From contig CP092870.1 in assembly GCA_030710605.1 (NCBI GenBank), positions 95,114,941 through 95,178,940 of the forward strand: 64,000 nucleotides of DNA. Direction: 5' to 3'. This document shows, in pieces, positions 10,179 through 20,745 of the stretch; the stretch's first letter is position 1; each line of letters starts with the position of its first letter. Below the pieces are notes generated by a model. It did no database searches. It was not told the DNA's origin and saw nothing but the letters and a program-made list of their open reading frames with translations. The DNA comes from Cordylochernes scorpioides. Taxonomy: Eukaryota; Arthropoda; Arachnida; Pseudoscorpiones; Chernetidae. Both the position numbers and the translations under genes were made by a program.

Positions 10179-10377
10179 GCAATAAGAATATGAAAAAATT
10201 TTTACAAGAAACTCTCTTTGCCTCAAGATTTTGTACTTCTGATAATATACTGTTCCCCAGGTGGTGATCCAACTTATGATAACATCATTTGACCATCAAG
10301 TAAGATAAACTTTCCATGAATTAGAAGCTGTGTATAGAAGTTTTCCTAGAACCAAATACTGGTTGGTATAGAGAAGA

Positions 10378-10640
10378 AGAGAGATTGAAACTACTTTTAT
10401 TTCAATGTCCATATAAGATTATATAAGGTTAAATACAGAATAAATATGATTATATAATGATAAATATATGAATAAATAGATATAAATATATATAAAGTAA
10501 TTGATAAATATACATATAATATATACAAGGTCTTCATTGGTGGCGCCCACAGAAAAAGAGAGAATTCTGCTAGGTGTTCTTTCTCAAAAGGGGAATGGTT
10601 TCTCCAACCCCATATATTGTTTTCAATAAAGAGGTTCATT
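10378..10640 (-). mobile_element. LINE 3'-end fragment (duplicate of 4340)
   Basis: Same sequence as 4340-4600 within duplication copy 2. Confidence 0.55.
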
Positions 10641-11384
10641 CTTATCATTAGTAGTAGTGGTAACAATAGGATTTCTCTCTCATCAATACCTATCATTATC
10701 ATTATTATTATTGTGGTATTCTCCTTTTCTCTCCCTCTGACCATCAAGAATATGCAAATTTGGCCTGTTTCTCACACACAATTTGCATATTTACGAGGTA
10801 GAAATTATGACAGTGACTCCTTTAAAAAAAAATGTTTTACTTTTTTAAAAAAGTATTATCCCTAGTATACACATGTAGTACAGGCAGCCATGATAACCTG
10901 ATATCTCATCATTGGCTATCTCTATATCAGAGATGTCTGTACTACAGCCATGATGATACAAGCCATTGAGGAAGGCAAAGTCAGACTTTCACCAAAGTGT
11001 GCCATGGTACCATGATCAATGAAAGCTGCACCCTTACAACCCCATTCCATGAGATCACTCAAGGAGCATGGAATTCATGTAATCTTTACACAAGGGGATG
11101 AGAAACAACAACAACATTTACATATAACCCAGGATCGTAGACCACCAACTACCCAGGAAAGATATATTAAAGAATATAAAGAGAAAAAGTAACATAAAAA
11201 ATAATAATTTAAAAACATTGAAAGTTTGAATGAGAGAGAGAGAAAGAGATTTTTAACGACAAAAAACACATATATTTGTAGTTCAATTAGTGGAATGAAA
11301 TCCAGATGTCGAATTAAGGAAACTCTACTCTTTAAAATTGCCGCTTGTTCTAATGAGTCCAACGGTGTTTTATTCCACGTTAAG

Positions 11385-11576
11385 TGAAGAGCAAGGAGCT
11401 GAAGACCCTGGAACGGCCCATGTTGGAGAAAGTGAAGGAACAGAAGTCCCAGCCCCTCCACAAGACCCCCGTCTTCACCCTCCGGGACGTGGCAGAGAAA
11501 GTGGGCAACGTGGACAGCGAGGTGAAGTACCTGCTCAACAAGGCTCGCACTGCCCCCAAGAAACCAAAGAAAGAAA
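11385..11576 (+). CDS. HYOU1: HYOU1/GRP170-like internal exon, copy 2
   Basis: Identical by eye to the exon at 5347-5538, including the GTGAGT donor at 11577. If both copies were spliced together the protein would contain a repeated C-terminal block, which would be unusual for GRP170. An assembly or recent genomic duplication is the simpler reading. Confidence 0.55.
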
Positions 11577-11980
11577 GTGAGTAGTTGTTTCTCCTCTAAC
11601 TACACTTGCTATAGCATCCTAGTTCTATGTTGTTGTTATAACCATGGTTACACACAATTGGGATCTTTGAATTGTGATGTTATAACCAAGTTGATGTTAT
11701 AAAATTTATTTTTATAAGAAAAGCTTCTATTATACATATGTTATATAAAAATTGTATTTAATTTTAAAATTAAAGGTCCCAGATCAAAATACTCTGTCAA
11801 GTCTACCACCAGATGTCGCGGTTTTCCCTAATTGTTGTTGTTTTCTGTTGGCTGGCTCAAATTCTTTTTTTTTTTTTTTTTGCTTATCCCTAGTACACGT
11901 GGTACAGGCCACGTAAAAACTGTAAAATTATTAATAAAAAAAAAGGGGGGGGGGCAGAGGTCAAAGAAAAAAATAAAATA

Positions 11981-12351
11981 TTGGAAACTCCATTAAGTAT
12001 AGCTGTATTCAATGGAAATATTAATTTAGTCAAAATTCTTTTAAAAGCAAACGCCAAAATTAACGAAAAAGATTGCAACCACGATACACTTTTGATTCAT
12101 GCACTTGTAAAAAATGAGAATCAAATAATAAAATCATTATTAGAAGCAAAAGCAGATGTCAATATCAAAAATAAAGATAATTATAATCCATTATTAATCG
12201 CTGTTATATTATATATAAAAATCTTGTTATTGTGAAAGATCTTTTAAAGACAGGTGTTAGCCAAGAAAATAAAAACAAATTGTTAATTCACGTATATCAG
12301 AAAGGTTATGGAGAAATAGTGAAAGTTTTACTAGAATCTGACAATTGACAA
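11981..12351 (+). pseudogene. ankyrin-repeat remnant
   Basis: The first frame reads TPLSIAVFNGNINLVKILLK, INEKDCNHDTLLIHALVKN, SLLEAKADVNIKNKDNYNP: tandem ankyrin repeats (TPL...A...G..., LL..GA.VN). A frameshift near 12210 in a TATATTATATATAAAA run moves the continuation (NLVIVKDLLKTGV, GYGEIVKVLLESDN, stop at 12347). It has no start context and abuts the duplication breakpoint. It resembles the ankyrin remnant at 58985-60945. Confidence 0.75.
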
Positions 12352-12649
12352 TTAAAAATGGTTTATTGACATCTAGTCAATGGTCAAGAGAGAGTTTACA
12401 GAGTTTAAATAGTAGAGAAAATATATACACCAGACGAGGCCTTCTCCGAAGGTACGTCTGGATCCTATCAGGAGCTTAGAATCGTCTTGAGTTCAGACTT
12501 GCGAGTTATGGAATCCGTGTCCCCAGCGATGACTGTGTTGAGGAACTTGACAAGAATAATCTTGTGTTTAGGTAAGGTATCCGCGAGGAAACTCTCCCTA
12601 AGATGGGGGTACAGGACCGCATACGCGGCATCATTAATCTGGGGTAGAT

Positions 12650-12937
12650 ATCAATACACCTATCCCTCGATTTACACGGTACTTGTTTTACACGTTTTTG
12701 CTTTTACACGGTTTTCCAAATTGTTTTTTTTTTTTTATCGCACTATACTAAACGCTACTGTTATTGAACACATGCGCTGTGTACACATCTCACAAGGAAT
12801 CCCGAGCTTATGTGCTGACTACATATTTTAACCTGTCAATGCATTTTATTTTTATTTCTGTGTACACCTATCCCCCGATTTACACGTTTTTCTCAGGAAC
12901 GTATCTACCGTGTAAATCGGGGGATAGGTGTATAAAT
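12650..12937. mobile_element. MITE, TIR CACCTATCCC(C/T)CGATTTACACG
   Basis: The left end CACCTATCCCTCGATTTACA and the right end TGTAAATCGGGGGATAGGTG are inverted and flanked by TA on both sides, a TA target duplication typical of Tc1/mariner-type elements. TTTACACG words repeat inside. A sister copy is at 58692-58983. Confidence 0.85.
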
Positions 12938-12948
12938 ATCATGAAAAT

Positions 12949-13048
12949 NNNNNNNNNNNNNNNNNNNNNNNNNNNNNNNNNNNNNNNNNNNNNNNNNNNN
13001 NNNNNNNNNNNNNNNNNNNNNNNNNNNNNNNNNNNNNNNNNNNNNNNN
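12949..13048. other. assembly gap, exactly 100 N
   Basis: One hundred N characters, the conventional unknown-size scaffold gap. The order and orientation of the two sides are not proven by sequence. Confidence 0.99.
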
Positions 13049-14079
13049 AAGGGCAGTATAAATTATTTTATTTTTAAAAGAATCATACGCGTCTAAAATA
13101 GTTTCGAATTTTGATAACAGATGGCGCGCTAATGCATCATAACATAGTATCATGCATATATATATATATATAATTACAATTTTAAAATAGTACAGACTGT
13201 ACACTTTTGCATATATTGACAAGATGTCAATAAAATTATTTTGTCAATTGTCTAAACAGACTGGCAATTTCCTCGTTAGATTCCCTGCTGCAGAACTTCC
13301 TCTACATGTTGTTATTCTCCGGCTGGAGTTTTGCCAGTAGAATAATTACCTTGTCTATCTAAGGTGGACTTGTTGGCGTCGAACTTTATTCAACCACAAA
13401 GAGAATTCCCTGGAGGTATATGTATATATTTTAAAAGAGAAAGAGAGACATATTTTGGATTAAAAAATAAAACATTTATTACAAAAATTAAATATTTCGC
13501 TAGGCTGTATTCTTATCTTCGTCAGGGTCTTTCCGTATTTTGAAATGTTTTGATTAACCACGAGATGTCTTCACGCTACGATATATAAATTATAACACAC
13601 TTTATGGCTAAAACTTCAAATATATACACACAAATTTATATAAGCATAGACTATATATTTCTAAACAAATTTTTTATATGGATATGCAAAATTTACCGTG
13701 AAATATGTACGGTGTGGTCACTGGACATGTGTCGGACCTGGAGGCTGTTGTTGGGTTCTGTGCTGCCTGGAGTATAGGAGCTCCATCTATGATTCCTTCT
13801 TGTAGTGAATCTGTATAAGACCGGTGGTCTTAATAAAGTTTGTGTGTGTGCATATGCAAAATTTGCACCTCTCTCTTAAAAAATGCATTAAAACAATACA
13901 TACAATGTTCATCTCAGTAAGAAGGATAGTAGAAGTTTGTATTATTTGTAAAAATATGTATAAAATTATTTATAAATTTGCGTCATTTGTTGAAGTTGAA
14001 GTTTGTCTTTTCTAATTTTCCATGTTACAATATTAGTATTATTGTTAATAGAGTTATTCGCTTATGTAAAAAAAAAAAG
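13049..14079. other. non-coding, repeat debris
   Basis: Contains a CTTCGTCAGG word near 13519 (minus strand CTGACGAAG) beside a GCGAAAT word, perhaps a decayed Penelope-like end. At 13780-13850 is a LINE-like tail (GGTCTTAATAAAG then GT repeats). No gene seen. Confidence 0.4.
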
Positions 14080-14835
14080 AGCTAAGTCGGCCTACTACTG
14101 AGTAGTGCTCCCAGTCTACATGACAAAAGCAGACGCATGTCATCCAGTCATGATGGATGGTCAAATCTCTTTTGGTGAGCTATTTTCATCTCCAGCATTC
14201 ACCATCAAAAGTTTCAAACTCTACAGGATGATTACTCTGATTGAGTGGAGAGAAGAGAGAAGGGTTATTCAGAAATTAATATAAAAATACTATCGTCTTA
14301 CTCTGTCTTAAGCGGATCCTATCTTACAAATTGGAAAAAAAATCCTTCTCTCACTCGTCTTAACTTTAAAAGAAATAAACAGAAACGGTTACAAAACCCT
14401 AAAGAAAGAGGAAGAATGTTAACAACATAATTGTAACGTGCAAATCGAATGTAATCGTCTTCCACGATTTTGTTTCTTGTTTTAGTGAAAGATGTGCGTC
14501 ACACTCTATATTCTCTTCTTCTTCTTTCTTATATCCACACTGGTTGAAGTAGAATGCATCTGCCTTTGTCATTAAGACTGGGAGCATTACTCAGTGGCAG
14601 GCCAACTTAGCTCCAAAAGAAATGGCCGCCTCTGACATGAGGAACAGACGCCATGTGCAGCCGCTCCTAACATGGAGTACAAACGCTGCTCATCCTGTAT
14701 CCTTGGATTAGGAGCCCTTACAGGGTACTATCAGCCGGGCCAGCTGAGCCCAGTTTTTTTAGCGAGCTTGTTACTTCTCCCCCTCCTCCTTTTTCATCCG
14801 GGCTTGGGACCGGCAAAGGTGGAGTTTATATTCTC
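14080..14835. repeat. dispersed repeat, GC-richer, two arms
   Basis: 14080-14230 and 14510-14830 contain words shared with 22650-22990 and 28150-28330: GGAGCTAAGTCGG, CACTGAGTAGTGCT, CAGCTGGCCTGGCTGATAG, CCGGTCCCAAGCC. The plus orientation runs toward CTTTTTCATCCGGGCTTGG. It may be an untranslated part of a retroelement. Confidence 0.5.
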
Positions 14836-14838
14836 TTA

Positions 14839-15021
14839 TACAGTCGAACCTCCCTTTAGCGGACACCTCTCTAATGGACACCTCTCCACAAAGGACAGTT
14901 TTCATTTACAAAATTACCATTTTTACTATTTAGCAACTCTCCGGTAAGAAGACACCTCTCCCTAAAGGACACTTTGGCTCTGTAATTAAGTATTGTCCTT
15001 TACAGGGAGGTTCTACTGTAT
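14839..15021. mobile_element. MITE, TIR ACAGT(C)GAACCTCC
   Basis: The left end ACAGTCGAACCTCCCTTTAG and the right end GGGAGGTTCTACTGTA are imperfect inverted repeats, with AAAGGACA and GACACCTCTC words inside. Same broad family as 2916-3068. Confidence 0.7.
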
Positions 15022-15392
15022 ATATTTTTTCCGTTCTCCGTTTTGTCTGAAGCCTATATTAAATAAATCAATCCGGGGATATAAGTATATTTAAAGGTCT
15101 AGTGTGTTTTACTCCCGTCGAAGAGCTAATTCCGAAAGCTTGAGTTCAAGCAATAAAAAACTGATAAATAAACTTTTCCCTGGTTTTATCTTCGAGTTAT
15201 TTATTTGAACACAAGGGTCTGTGTGAAGTTTAAAATTGAATAAATATACCGAGTTTTTTAGTAGGTAAGAGTTGTTATAGAGTAAATGGCGCGGGGGAAC
15301 TAAATAATTAGTGAATTTAGTTTTACGGGCTACTAACCAAAAGTTATGATTTTTGAGCCCAAACTCGATGTCAGGTGGCAAGGGATCCTAGG

Positions 15393-15700
15393 ATCTGGCG
15401 GCAGGAGATGTCTCGCAGGGGTGGTGGAAACGTTGGGCAAGCAGGGGAACAGCGCCAGGGTGCAGTGAGGCAGGAGTCTTGAATAGGCCAGGAATCCATT
15501 AGAAGTGGTAGGTGGAATTGGAGGCAGAAGGTCCTTGAAGCCTAGAACTTGAGGGCCCTTCAGGATGGGGCAGCTTGAGGCTCTTGCCTCGTGCTTGTCA
15601 GGAAGGCCCTTGGAGCAGCAGTTGGTACACTTGGAGGTGCGCTGGTCAGCAATGGATGGGCAGGCGCGGCCTTCACGGCCGTCTTCACCGCAGGAATTAA
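15393..15700 (-). pseudogene. LINE ORF1 fragment, zinc-knuckle region
   Basis: On the minus strand a GC-rich open stretch reads CGEDGREGRACPSI then CTNCCSKGLPDKHEA and SSCPILK, a degenerate pair of CCHC zinc knuckles, followed by proline-rich sequence. This arrangement is typical of the nucleic-acid-binding ORF1 of Jockey/I-type LINEs. Base composition differs sharply from the flanks. No endonuclease or RT is attached. Confidence 0.6.
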
Positions 15701-16146
15701 ATAATTATTATACCGATTTCTTTATATATGTACGCACGCGCGGAGGTGAGAACAATTTGTACAAAAAAAAAAAAAGAACAAAAGTGAAATTGTACTGGGA
15801 TTAGGTAGATACATTTTAAGAAAAAGGCATCTGATCGTTCAACAAAAAGTTGCTGATGAATTGCGGCCATCTGTCGAAGTAATTGTTGATTATTCTTATA
15901 ATATTTATATTATTTAAAATCAAGCGATTAGTTTATATTTATTCTGATAGATGGTGCAAGTCATCAGCACCCCTTTAGATGTTTTTTCTTAATTTATACA
16001 TAACTTTAATTCTGTTGAAAGATTAGATTGAAAGACTAGCTATTTGCTGATTTAGTGACTTAGAATTTTTTGAATAGTAAAGAGATAATTTTTTAATATG
16101 TAAATAATGATATATAGTATTTGAAAAATTTATTTTTGTCTCTTAG

Positions 16147-16214
16147 GACTCGCCATGCAGTATGTAAATTGAGAAATACTTTAATGGAATTTTTGAAAGA
16201 ATATTCGATTCCAA
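16147..16214 (+). CDS. candidate exon, phase-compatible with 6937-7023
   Basis: A strong pyrimidine-tract acceptor (TTTTTGTCTCTTAG ending at 16146) and donor CCAA|GTAAGT at 16215. Joined to the exon ending at 7023, the junction codon is AGG and the frame reads TRHAVCKLRNTLMEFLKEYSIP with no stop. Outgoing phase 1. The protein is not recognised; the segment could form an amphipathic helix. The intron would be 9.1 kb and cross the assembly gap. Confidence 0.5.
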
Positions 16215-16631
16215 GTAAGTACATTAATATATTCTCTAATATCTCTATTTAAAAAAAAAACTATAAATATTTCTCACAATCAGTTTTTTTTTAATGATCG
16301 TTTTCTAAAAGTGATAATTATTATTTAACTGGCTTAATTAAAAGCATCGAATATTTCTTACAAAAAAATGTTGACAAATATTTTAATTAAGCTCGTTGAA
16401 GAGCGATTATCACTTGAAAGCTTGCATTTTAAAATAAAAAAAGAAACTTACTGTGTGAAATATTTGTAGTTTTTTAAACGCTTTCACAATTTTATCCTGT
16501 CCATCTCCATTATTAACTACGACAGACTCAAGGCAATTGTGGAAAGAAGCACAGGCTTTGGCTACGTTTAAATTGTTCATTTGAATCATCATTATATGAG
16601 GGATCAGTGGACGATTGGTATAAACTGCTTT

Positions 16632-17190
16632 TGCTAATCCCTAGTACACGTGGTATAGGCCATGATAATCATGGTGGGTAGAAGAAATTGACTGCTTTTA
16701 CTGTAAGTGTATCACACGTCTACACATGTGAGAAGCAGTTCGACTTTGCACTTACAAATATGCCAGAGCTCCGTTTGATTACTTGCACTCGCTGGTAGGG
16801 TTGTACTTTTGCAAGAATCGGGGGCCATTGGAGCATTTTTTTAATCAGTAAAAAAAGTGCCCAATGCGGGAATCGAACCCGGGTCGTAGCGGTCGAAAAC
16901 CATCGGTTTAGACCATCCTTCCACCGACCACCGACTGCCACGACCCGGGTTCGATTCCCACATTGCCCACTTTTTTTTTATTGAAGAAAAGTTGCTTTAC
17001 AATGGTTCCCGATTCTTGCAAAAGTTCAAATTTATTAGTAAGTGCAAGTAATCAAACGGGATTTCTGACACCTTTGTAAGTGCAAAAATCGAACTGCTTT
17101 TAACATGTGTAGACATGTGCACTTAAGAGTAAAAGTAGGTGCTAACTATCCACCATGGTTATCATGGCCTGTACGACGTGTACTTAGGAT
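16632..17190. mobile_element. two family-1 SINEs, head to head
   Basis: 16632-16930 is a minus copy (tail GCTAATCCCTAGTACACG, head ending CCACCGACCACC). 16931-17190 is a plus copy starting at CACGACCCGGGTTCGATTCC. Together they form a large imperfect palindrome. Confidence 0.85.
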
Positions 17191-17240
17191 TTGTGTCACC
17201 ATCATGGTGTAAATAGAATCCTTTACAGACTGGGGATGGT

Positions 17241-17600
17241 GTTAGGAGCGTCACTGACATCTCACTCGACAAAGTTCCATAGATTATACTCGAGAGCTTT
17301 GCAGTATGGAGAGCTATGTGTCCAAATATCGGGACTCCATTGACCGAGAAAGTTAAGTGTCAGCCATGCCTATTTCTTCTTTGTGGCATGGAAGTTGAGT
17401 CCTGTTTACAAGACTTAATTCCTTCCTGCGTCCACTATGTCCATTCAAGGCTTCACGATAGTCTCCAAGACTATAGGACTGATGTAGGTGACAGCGTTCA
17501 TCCTAAGGTCCTGTTTAAAGAAGTGGAGAGGCATGACATCACAGCTGATAACGTCAAGGACCATCAAAGAGGCAGGAAACCTCGTGTGTATAATCTCTGA
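17241..17600 (-). pseudogene. mariner-type transposase, C-terminal catalytic fragment
   Basis: The minus-strand translation with stops reads VMPLHFFKQDLRMNAVTYI, LETIVKP, MDIVDAGRN, then WSPDIWTHSSPY and LEYNLWNFVE. This is the order of the central and C-terminal DDE domain of Tc1/mariner transposases. The N-terminal part is at 18428-18720, separated by an inserted LINE tail. Confidence 0.65.
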
Positions 17601-17627
17601 AGGGTCTTTATAGATCAAAGGATCATT

Positions 17628-18427
17628 GTTCTTGTTGTTGATATCATGGATGTCTCTCTCTCTATCATTAATAATCTTATTTATTCATTTTATGTATTTA
17701 ACCTTATATAATCTTATATGGACGTTATAATAAATCAGTTTCAATCTCAATCTCTCTCTCATGACTATTGTGCTCTAAATAAATAATAAATCAAATAAAT
17801 CACTATATATATATATATAAATCAATTAATTAAATCAATGAAATCACTGAATCTCTCTCTCTCCCGCGGTGGGCGCCACCAATGACGACGACTTGTATAT
17901 ATTTTATACTAGACGGGTGACCCGGGCTTCGCCCCGGGATTGACCCGTGTGCATATCTACCCGAGTGATATATATTTAGATAAGATTTTTTAAATAATTG
18001 TTTGTTATTAGCATCATCTATTTGTTTGCATCAGCATAATTTAATCTAATCTTTGATAGAGGGCGCTGTTCGTGAGCTAAGTAGAATAATTTGAATATAT
18101 AGTTTTAATAATTGATTTATATATTTTTTAAAATAGCCTATCGTCTTCCCCGTATTTTTTTTTACCTATGTATGAAAATTTTAGTTTGAATTAGTGAACT
18201 ACTGCGAATTTGTATACCGGACATACAAACAAACAAACATACATTCATTTTTATATATATAGATAGAAGATAGATATACACATGTGTATGTATATCAATT
18301 ATTATATATATATATATTTCTATTTATTTACATATTTATCACTATATAATCCTATTTATTCATATTTATTTTACATTTAACCTTATATAATCTTATATGG
18401 ACGATGTAATAAAGAAGTTTCAATCTC
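17628..18427 (+). mobile_element. LINE 3' ends inserted into a transposase gene
   Basis: Two successive LINE-like termini (ATAATAAATCAGTTTCAATC near 17730, GTAATAAAGAAGTTTCAATC near 18410) lie between two imperfect copies of TTTA(T/C)AGATCAAAGGATC (near 17605 and 18429). Those copies look like a target duplication of about 24 bp. The transposase reading frame resumes on the far side. Confidence 0.65.
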
Positions 18428-18720
18428 AATCTCTCAGGATCTTTACAGATCAAAGGATCGTTCCTGGGATTTACCTTTTGGTCCTGGTCAATGGTTCTGG
18501 TGCATGCTACAAGAGTTCCAGGTTGTTGAGGAGGGAATCAAGCCTTTCTTTTTCTGCTTTCCACCATCGCATCAGTCAGAAATTGGCCTTTCAGAAAGGC
18601 ATGGGATTAGAGATGGATGTACTCATGAACAGTTCTGATCATTGTCATGGGGTCAACGTCCATCTCTTTGGCTATGGCCGTCGTGCTCTTTCCAGGGTCT
18701 CATCAATCTTGCTCTTGACA
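18428..18720 (-). pseudogene. mariner-type transposase, N-terminal HTH fragment
   Basis: The minus-strand translation gives AMAKEMDVDPMTMIRTVHE-like sequence followed by SHAFLKGQFLTDAM and a basic stretch, across several stops and frameshifts. This fits the second HTH and linker of a mariner-type transposase. It joins in order with the fragment at 17241-17600. Confidence 0.55.
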
Positions 18721-18751
18721 TTTTAAACCAATTCTTGATACTTATCTTATT

Positions 18752-19097
18752 ACAGTGGACCCTCGGTTTACGAGCACCTTGGAGTACGAGCTTTTCGCAG
18801 TACGAGCAAAATTTTTTGAAAAATTTTACCTCGGATTACGAGTGAAATTTCGCATTACGAGCAACTCGTGATGGTTGCCTGTAATCGTGATGGATGAAAA
18901 TTCACTGGGATCCCTCCCTTCAGATCAGATTCGGGAAATATGTAAAATGTGGGAAACTGTGCAATTGTTCGTAGCAAGAAGAATTGCCCGAGTTTCAATT
19001 ATTAAAAATAAGAAATTAGTTTCGCACTACGAGCGTTTTGGAGTACGAGCATGGCTCTGGAACGGATTATGCTCGCAAACCTAGGGTCCACTGTATA
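18752..19097. mobile_element. MITE, TIR ACAGTGGACCCTCGGTTTAC
   Basis: The left end ACAGTGGACCCTCGGTTTAC and the right end CAAACCTAGGGTCCACTGT are inverted. Both subterminal regions repeat TACGAGC / TTACGAGT words. TA flanks the right end. Such ends are typical of Tigger/pogo-type non-autonomous elements. Confidence 0.85.
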
Positions 19098-19124
19098 TAT
19101 AAACGTTCTTCCCTGATTTATAAT

Positions 19125-19285
19125 ATTTTAAAGAAAATAAAGTCTCCAGGGCTAAGTTTCTTGTTCAAATATTTTATTCTCTAGCTTTCGGACCTGTCAG
19201 TCCTTCCACAGGAGTATCACGATAATTGTCACGATATTTGAGCAAGAAACTTAGCGCTGGAGACTTTATTTTCTTTATAACACTT
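19125..19285. mobile_element. Penelope-like terminal inverted repeat
   Basis: AAAGAAAATAAAGTCTCCAG on the left and CTGGAGACTTTATTTTCTTT on the right form an inverted repeat. Inside, on the minus strand, GGACTGACAGGTCC is followed by GAAAGCT, a hairpin-plus-GAAA arrangement reminiscent of Penelope-like ends. Confidence 0.5.
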
Positions 19286-19359
19286 ATCTTATCCTAGCGA
19301 CGCAAGCCAGTGCTATTCCCTTGCAGATAGTCCCTCTTTGCCACTATTGGGGCTATATA

Positions 19360-19600
19360 ATAGACTCGAGTCGGTGACAAAGCCACAACACCAACTTTAG
19401 AAAATTCATAACACCCGCCTAGAAACCATGGTTTCGGGCGAATAGCCCTTGTCAGTCCAAGGCGGGCTTTGATATCCCGAGTTCCACAAGAGATTCAAGA
19501 AATCTTCATAATTGGCCAGAGGTGTTTAGCTTGTAAAGAGGCTAGAACAATTCTATGGCCAAAATAATGATGTGTTTTGATGAGAGGATTTTAACCTAAA
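19360..19600 (-). repeat. second copy of the hammerhead-bearing repeat
   Basis: Shares extended words with 6545-6790 (GACAAAGCCACA, GAAACCATGG, TTCCACAAGAGAT). About 75-80% similar by eye, so the two copies are old. Confidence 0.6.
19418..19462 (-). ncRNA. degenerate hammerhead ribozyme copy
   Basis: Aligned with 6612-6655, stem I, stem II (GGGC/GCCC), GAAA and the ACCATGGT stem III are preserved. The core CUGACGA is CUGACAA here (G8 to A) and the cleavage triplet is GTT rather than GTC. Stem I pairs by G-U changes. G8 is essential in known hammerheads, so this copy is probably inactive. Confidence 0.55.
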
Positions 19601-19717
19601 AAAAGGTAATATCTCTCCTCAAAACAGACAAAAAAAACTATGCAAATTCCAAAGTTTTTATAAAATGAAGGTCATAGCCTGAAACTAGTTTTTATGGAAC
19701 ATCCTGAATTTTATTCA

Positions 19718-20150
19718 AAGTTGGTTTTAAGGTTTCGACATGGACGATGTCATTCTTTTTTAAAATATGTCTCAAAAGCTAAACATATCTAAAATGATGA
19801 CCTTTATATTCCAAGATAAAGTAGTCTCTTTAGAGAAGTAAGTTGCTTTAGAGAGTTGACTGTTGGTTTTAAAGTTTCGGCATGGACGGTGTCATTCTTT
19901 TTTAAAAGATGTCTCAAAAGCTAAACATATCTAAAATGATGACCTTAATATTCCAAGCTGAAGTGGTCTCTTTAGAGAAGTAAGTTGCTTTAGAGAGTTG
20001 ACTGTTGGTTTTAAAGTTTCGGCATGGACGGGGTCATTCTTTTTTAAAAGATGTCTCAAGAGTTAAACATATATAAAATGACGACTTTTATATTCCAAGC
20101 TGAAGTGGTCTCTTTAGAGAAATAGGTTGTTTTAGAGAGTTGACTGTTTC
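19718..20150. repeat. tandem repeat, ~143-bp unit, three copies
   Basis: Units begin at the GTTGGTTTTAA(G/A)GTTTCG word near 19720, 19862 and 20005. Each contains CATGGACG, AAGCTAAACATAT and TTTAGAGA words. Confidence 0.85.
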
Positions 20151-20419
20151 AGTCAAGATCTACCACGAATGTTTGGGAGTTGTCTCTTTCCACCAAAATC
20201 CTTCAATAATATTTACCTCATGTTGTATTTCAGTGTGTAATATCCCATCAAGAATAGTTAGAAAGAAGAGGACACTTTAAGAAGGTCTAGTTTTTCTTAT
20301 AAAAATCTAACTGTAAGCTTAAATTTTTTTTTTAAATAAAGATTATAAGGAAATAATAATCTTTAGAAGAAAAAAATTGCTATAAATTATAAAATAAGAA
20401 TATCTTCTTTCTTATCTCA

Positions 20420-20650
20420 AAGCCATGATAATCATGGTGGGTAGTTAGCGACTGATTTTACTGTAAGCGCACCACATGTCTACACATGTGAAAAGCAGTT
20501 CGACTTTGCACTTACAAATGTGCCAGAGCCCCGTTTGGTTACTTGCACTCGCTGGTGGGGTTGGACTTTTGCAAGAATCGTGGGCCATTGGAGCATTTTT
20601 TTTTTATCAGAAAAAAAGTGCCCAATTCGGGAATCGAACCCGTGTCGTAG
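20420..20650 (-). mobile_element. tRNA-derived SINE (family 1)
   Basis: From CCATGATAATCATGG to GGGAATCGAACCCG; the head is cut by the family-2 SINE that follows. Confidence 0.8.
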
Positions 20651-20745
20651 TCAACACCCTCGATTCCCGACAGTCATGAACTGGGATTGAATCCCGCGTT
20701 AACATTTTGTTTAATATGTGAATAACCTTCATATATTATTCACTG
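20650..20745 (+). mobile_element. tRNA-derived SINE (family 2)
   Basis: AACACCCTCGATTCCCGACAG, then GGGATTGAATCCCGCG (B-box-like), then TTAACATTTTGTTTAATATG. The same sequence occurs on the minus strand inside a LINE at 47767-47870, so it is a dispersed tRNA-headed element. Confidence 0.65.

Larger units (their letters stand above)
8592..11913. repeat. 3.3-kb segmental duplication, copy 2
   Basis: Near-identical to 2550-5873, including the MITE, the hammerhead-like hairpins, the SINE, the LINE tail and the HYOU1-like exon. It ends 30 bp inside the SINE and then joins an ankyrin remnant. The assembly gap at 12949 is about 1 kb further on, so a scaffolding or haplotype artefact must be considered. 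Confidence 0.95.

Noticed and set aside
12764-13222. ORFs spanning the N block
   Set aside because: They read through unknown bases and a MITE end; not evidence for a gene.
13490-13560. Possible hammerhead motif on the minus strand (CTGACGAAG ... GCGAAAT)
   Set aside because: No convincing stem II or stem I can be drawn; at best a decayed Penelope-like end.
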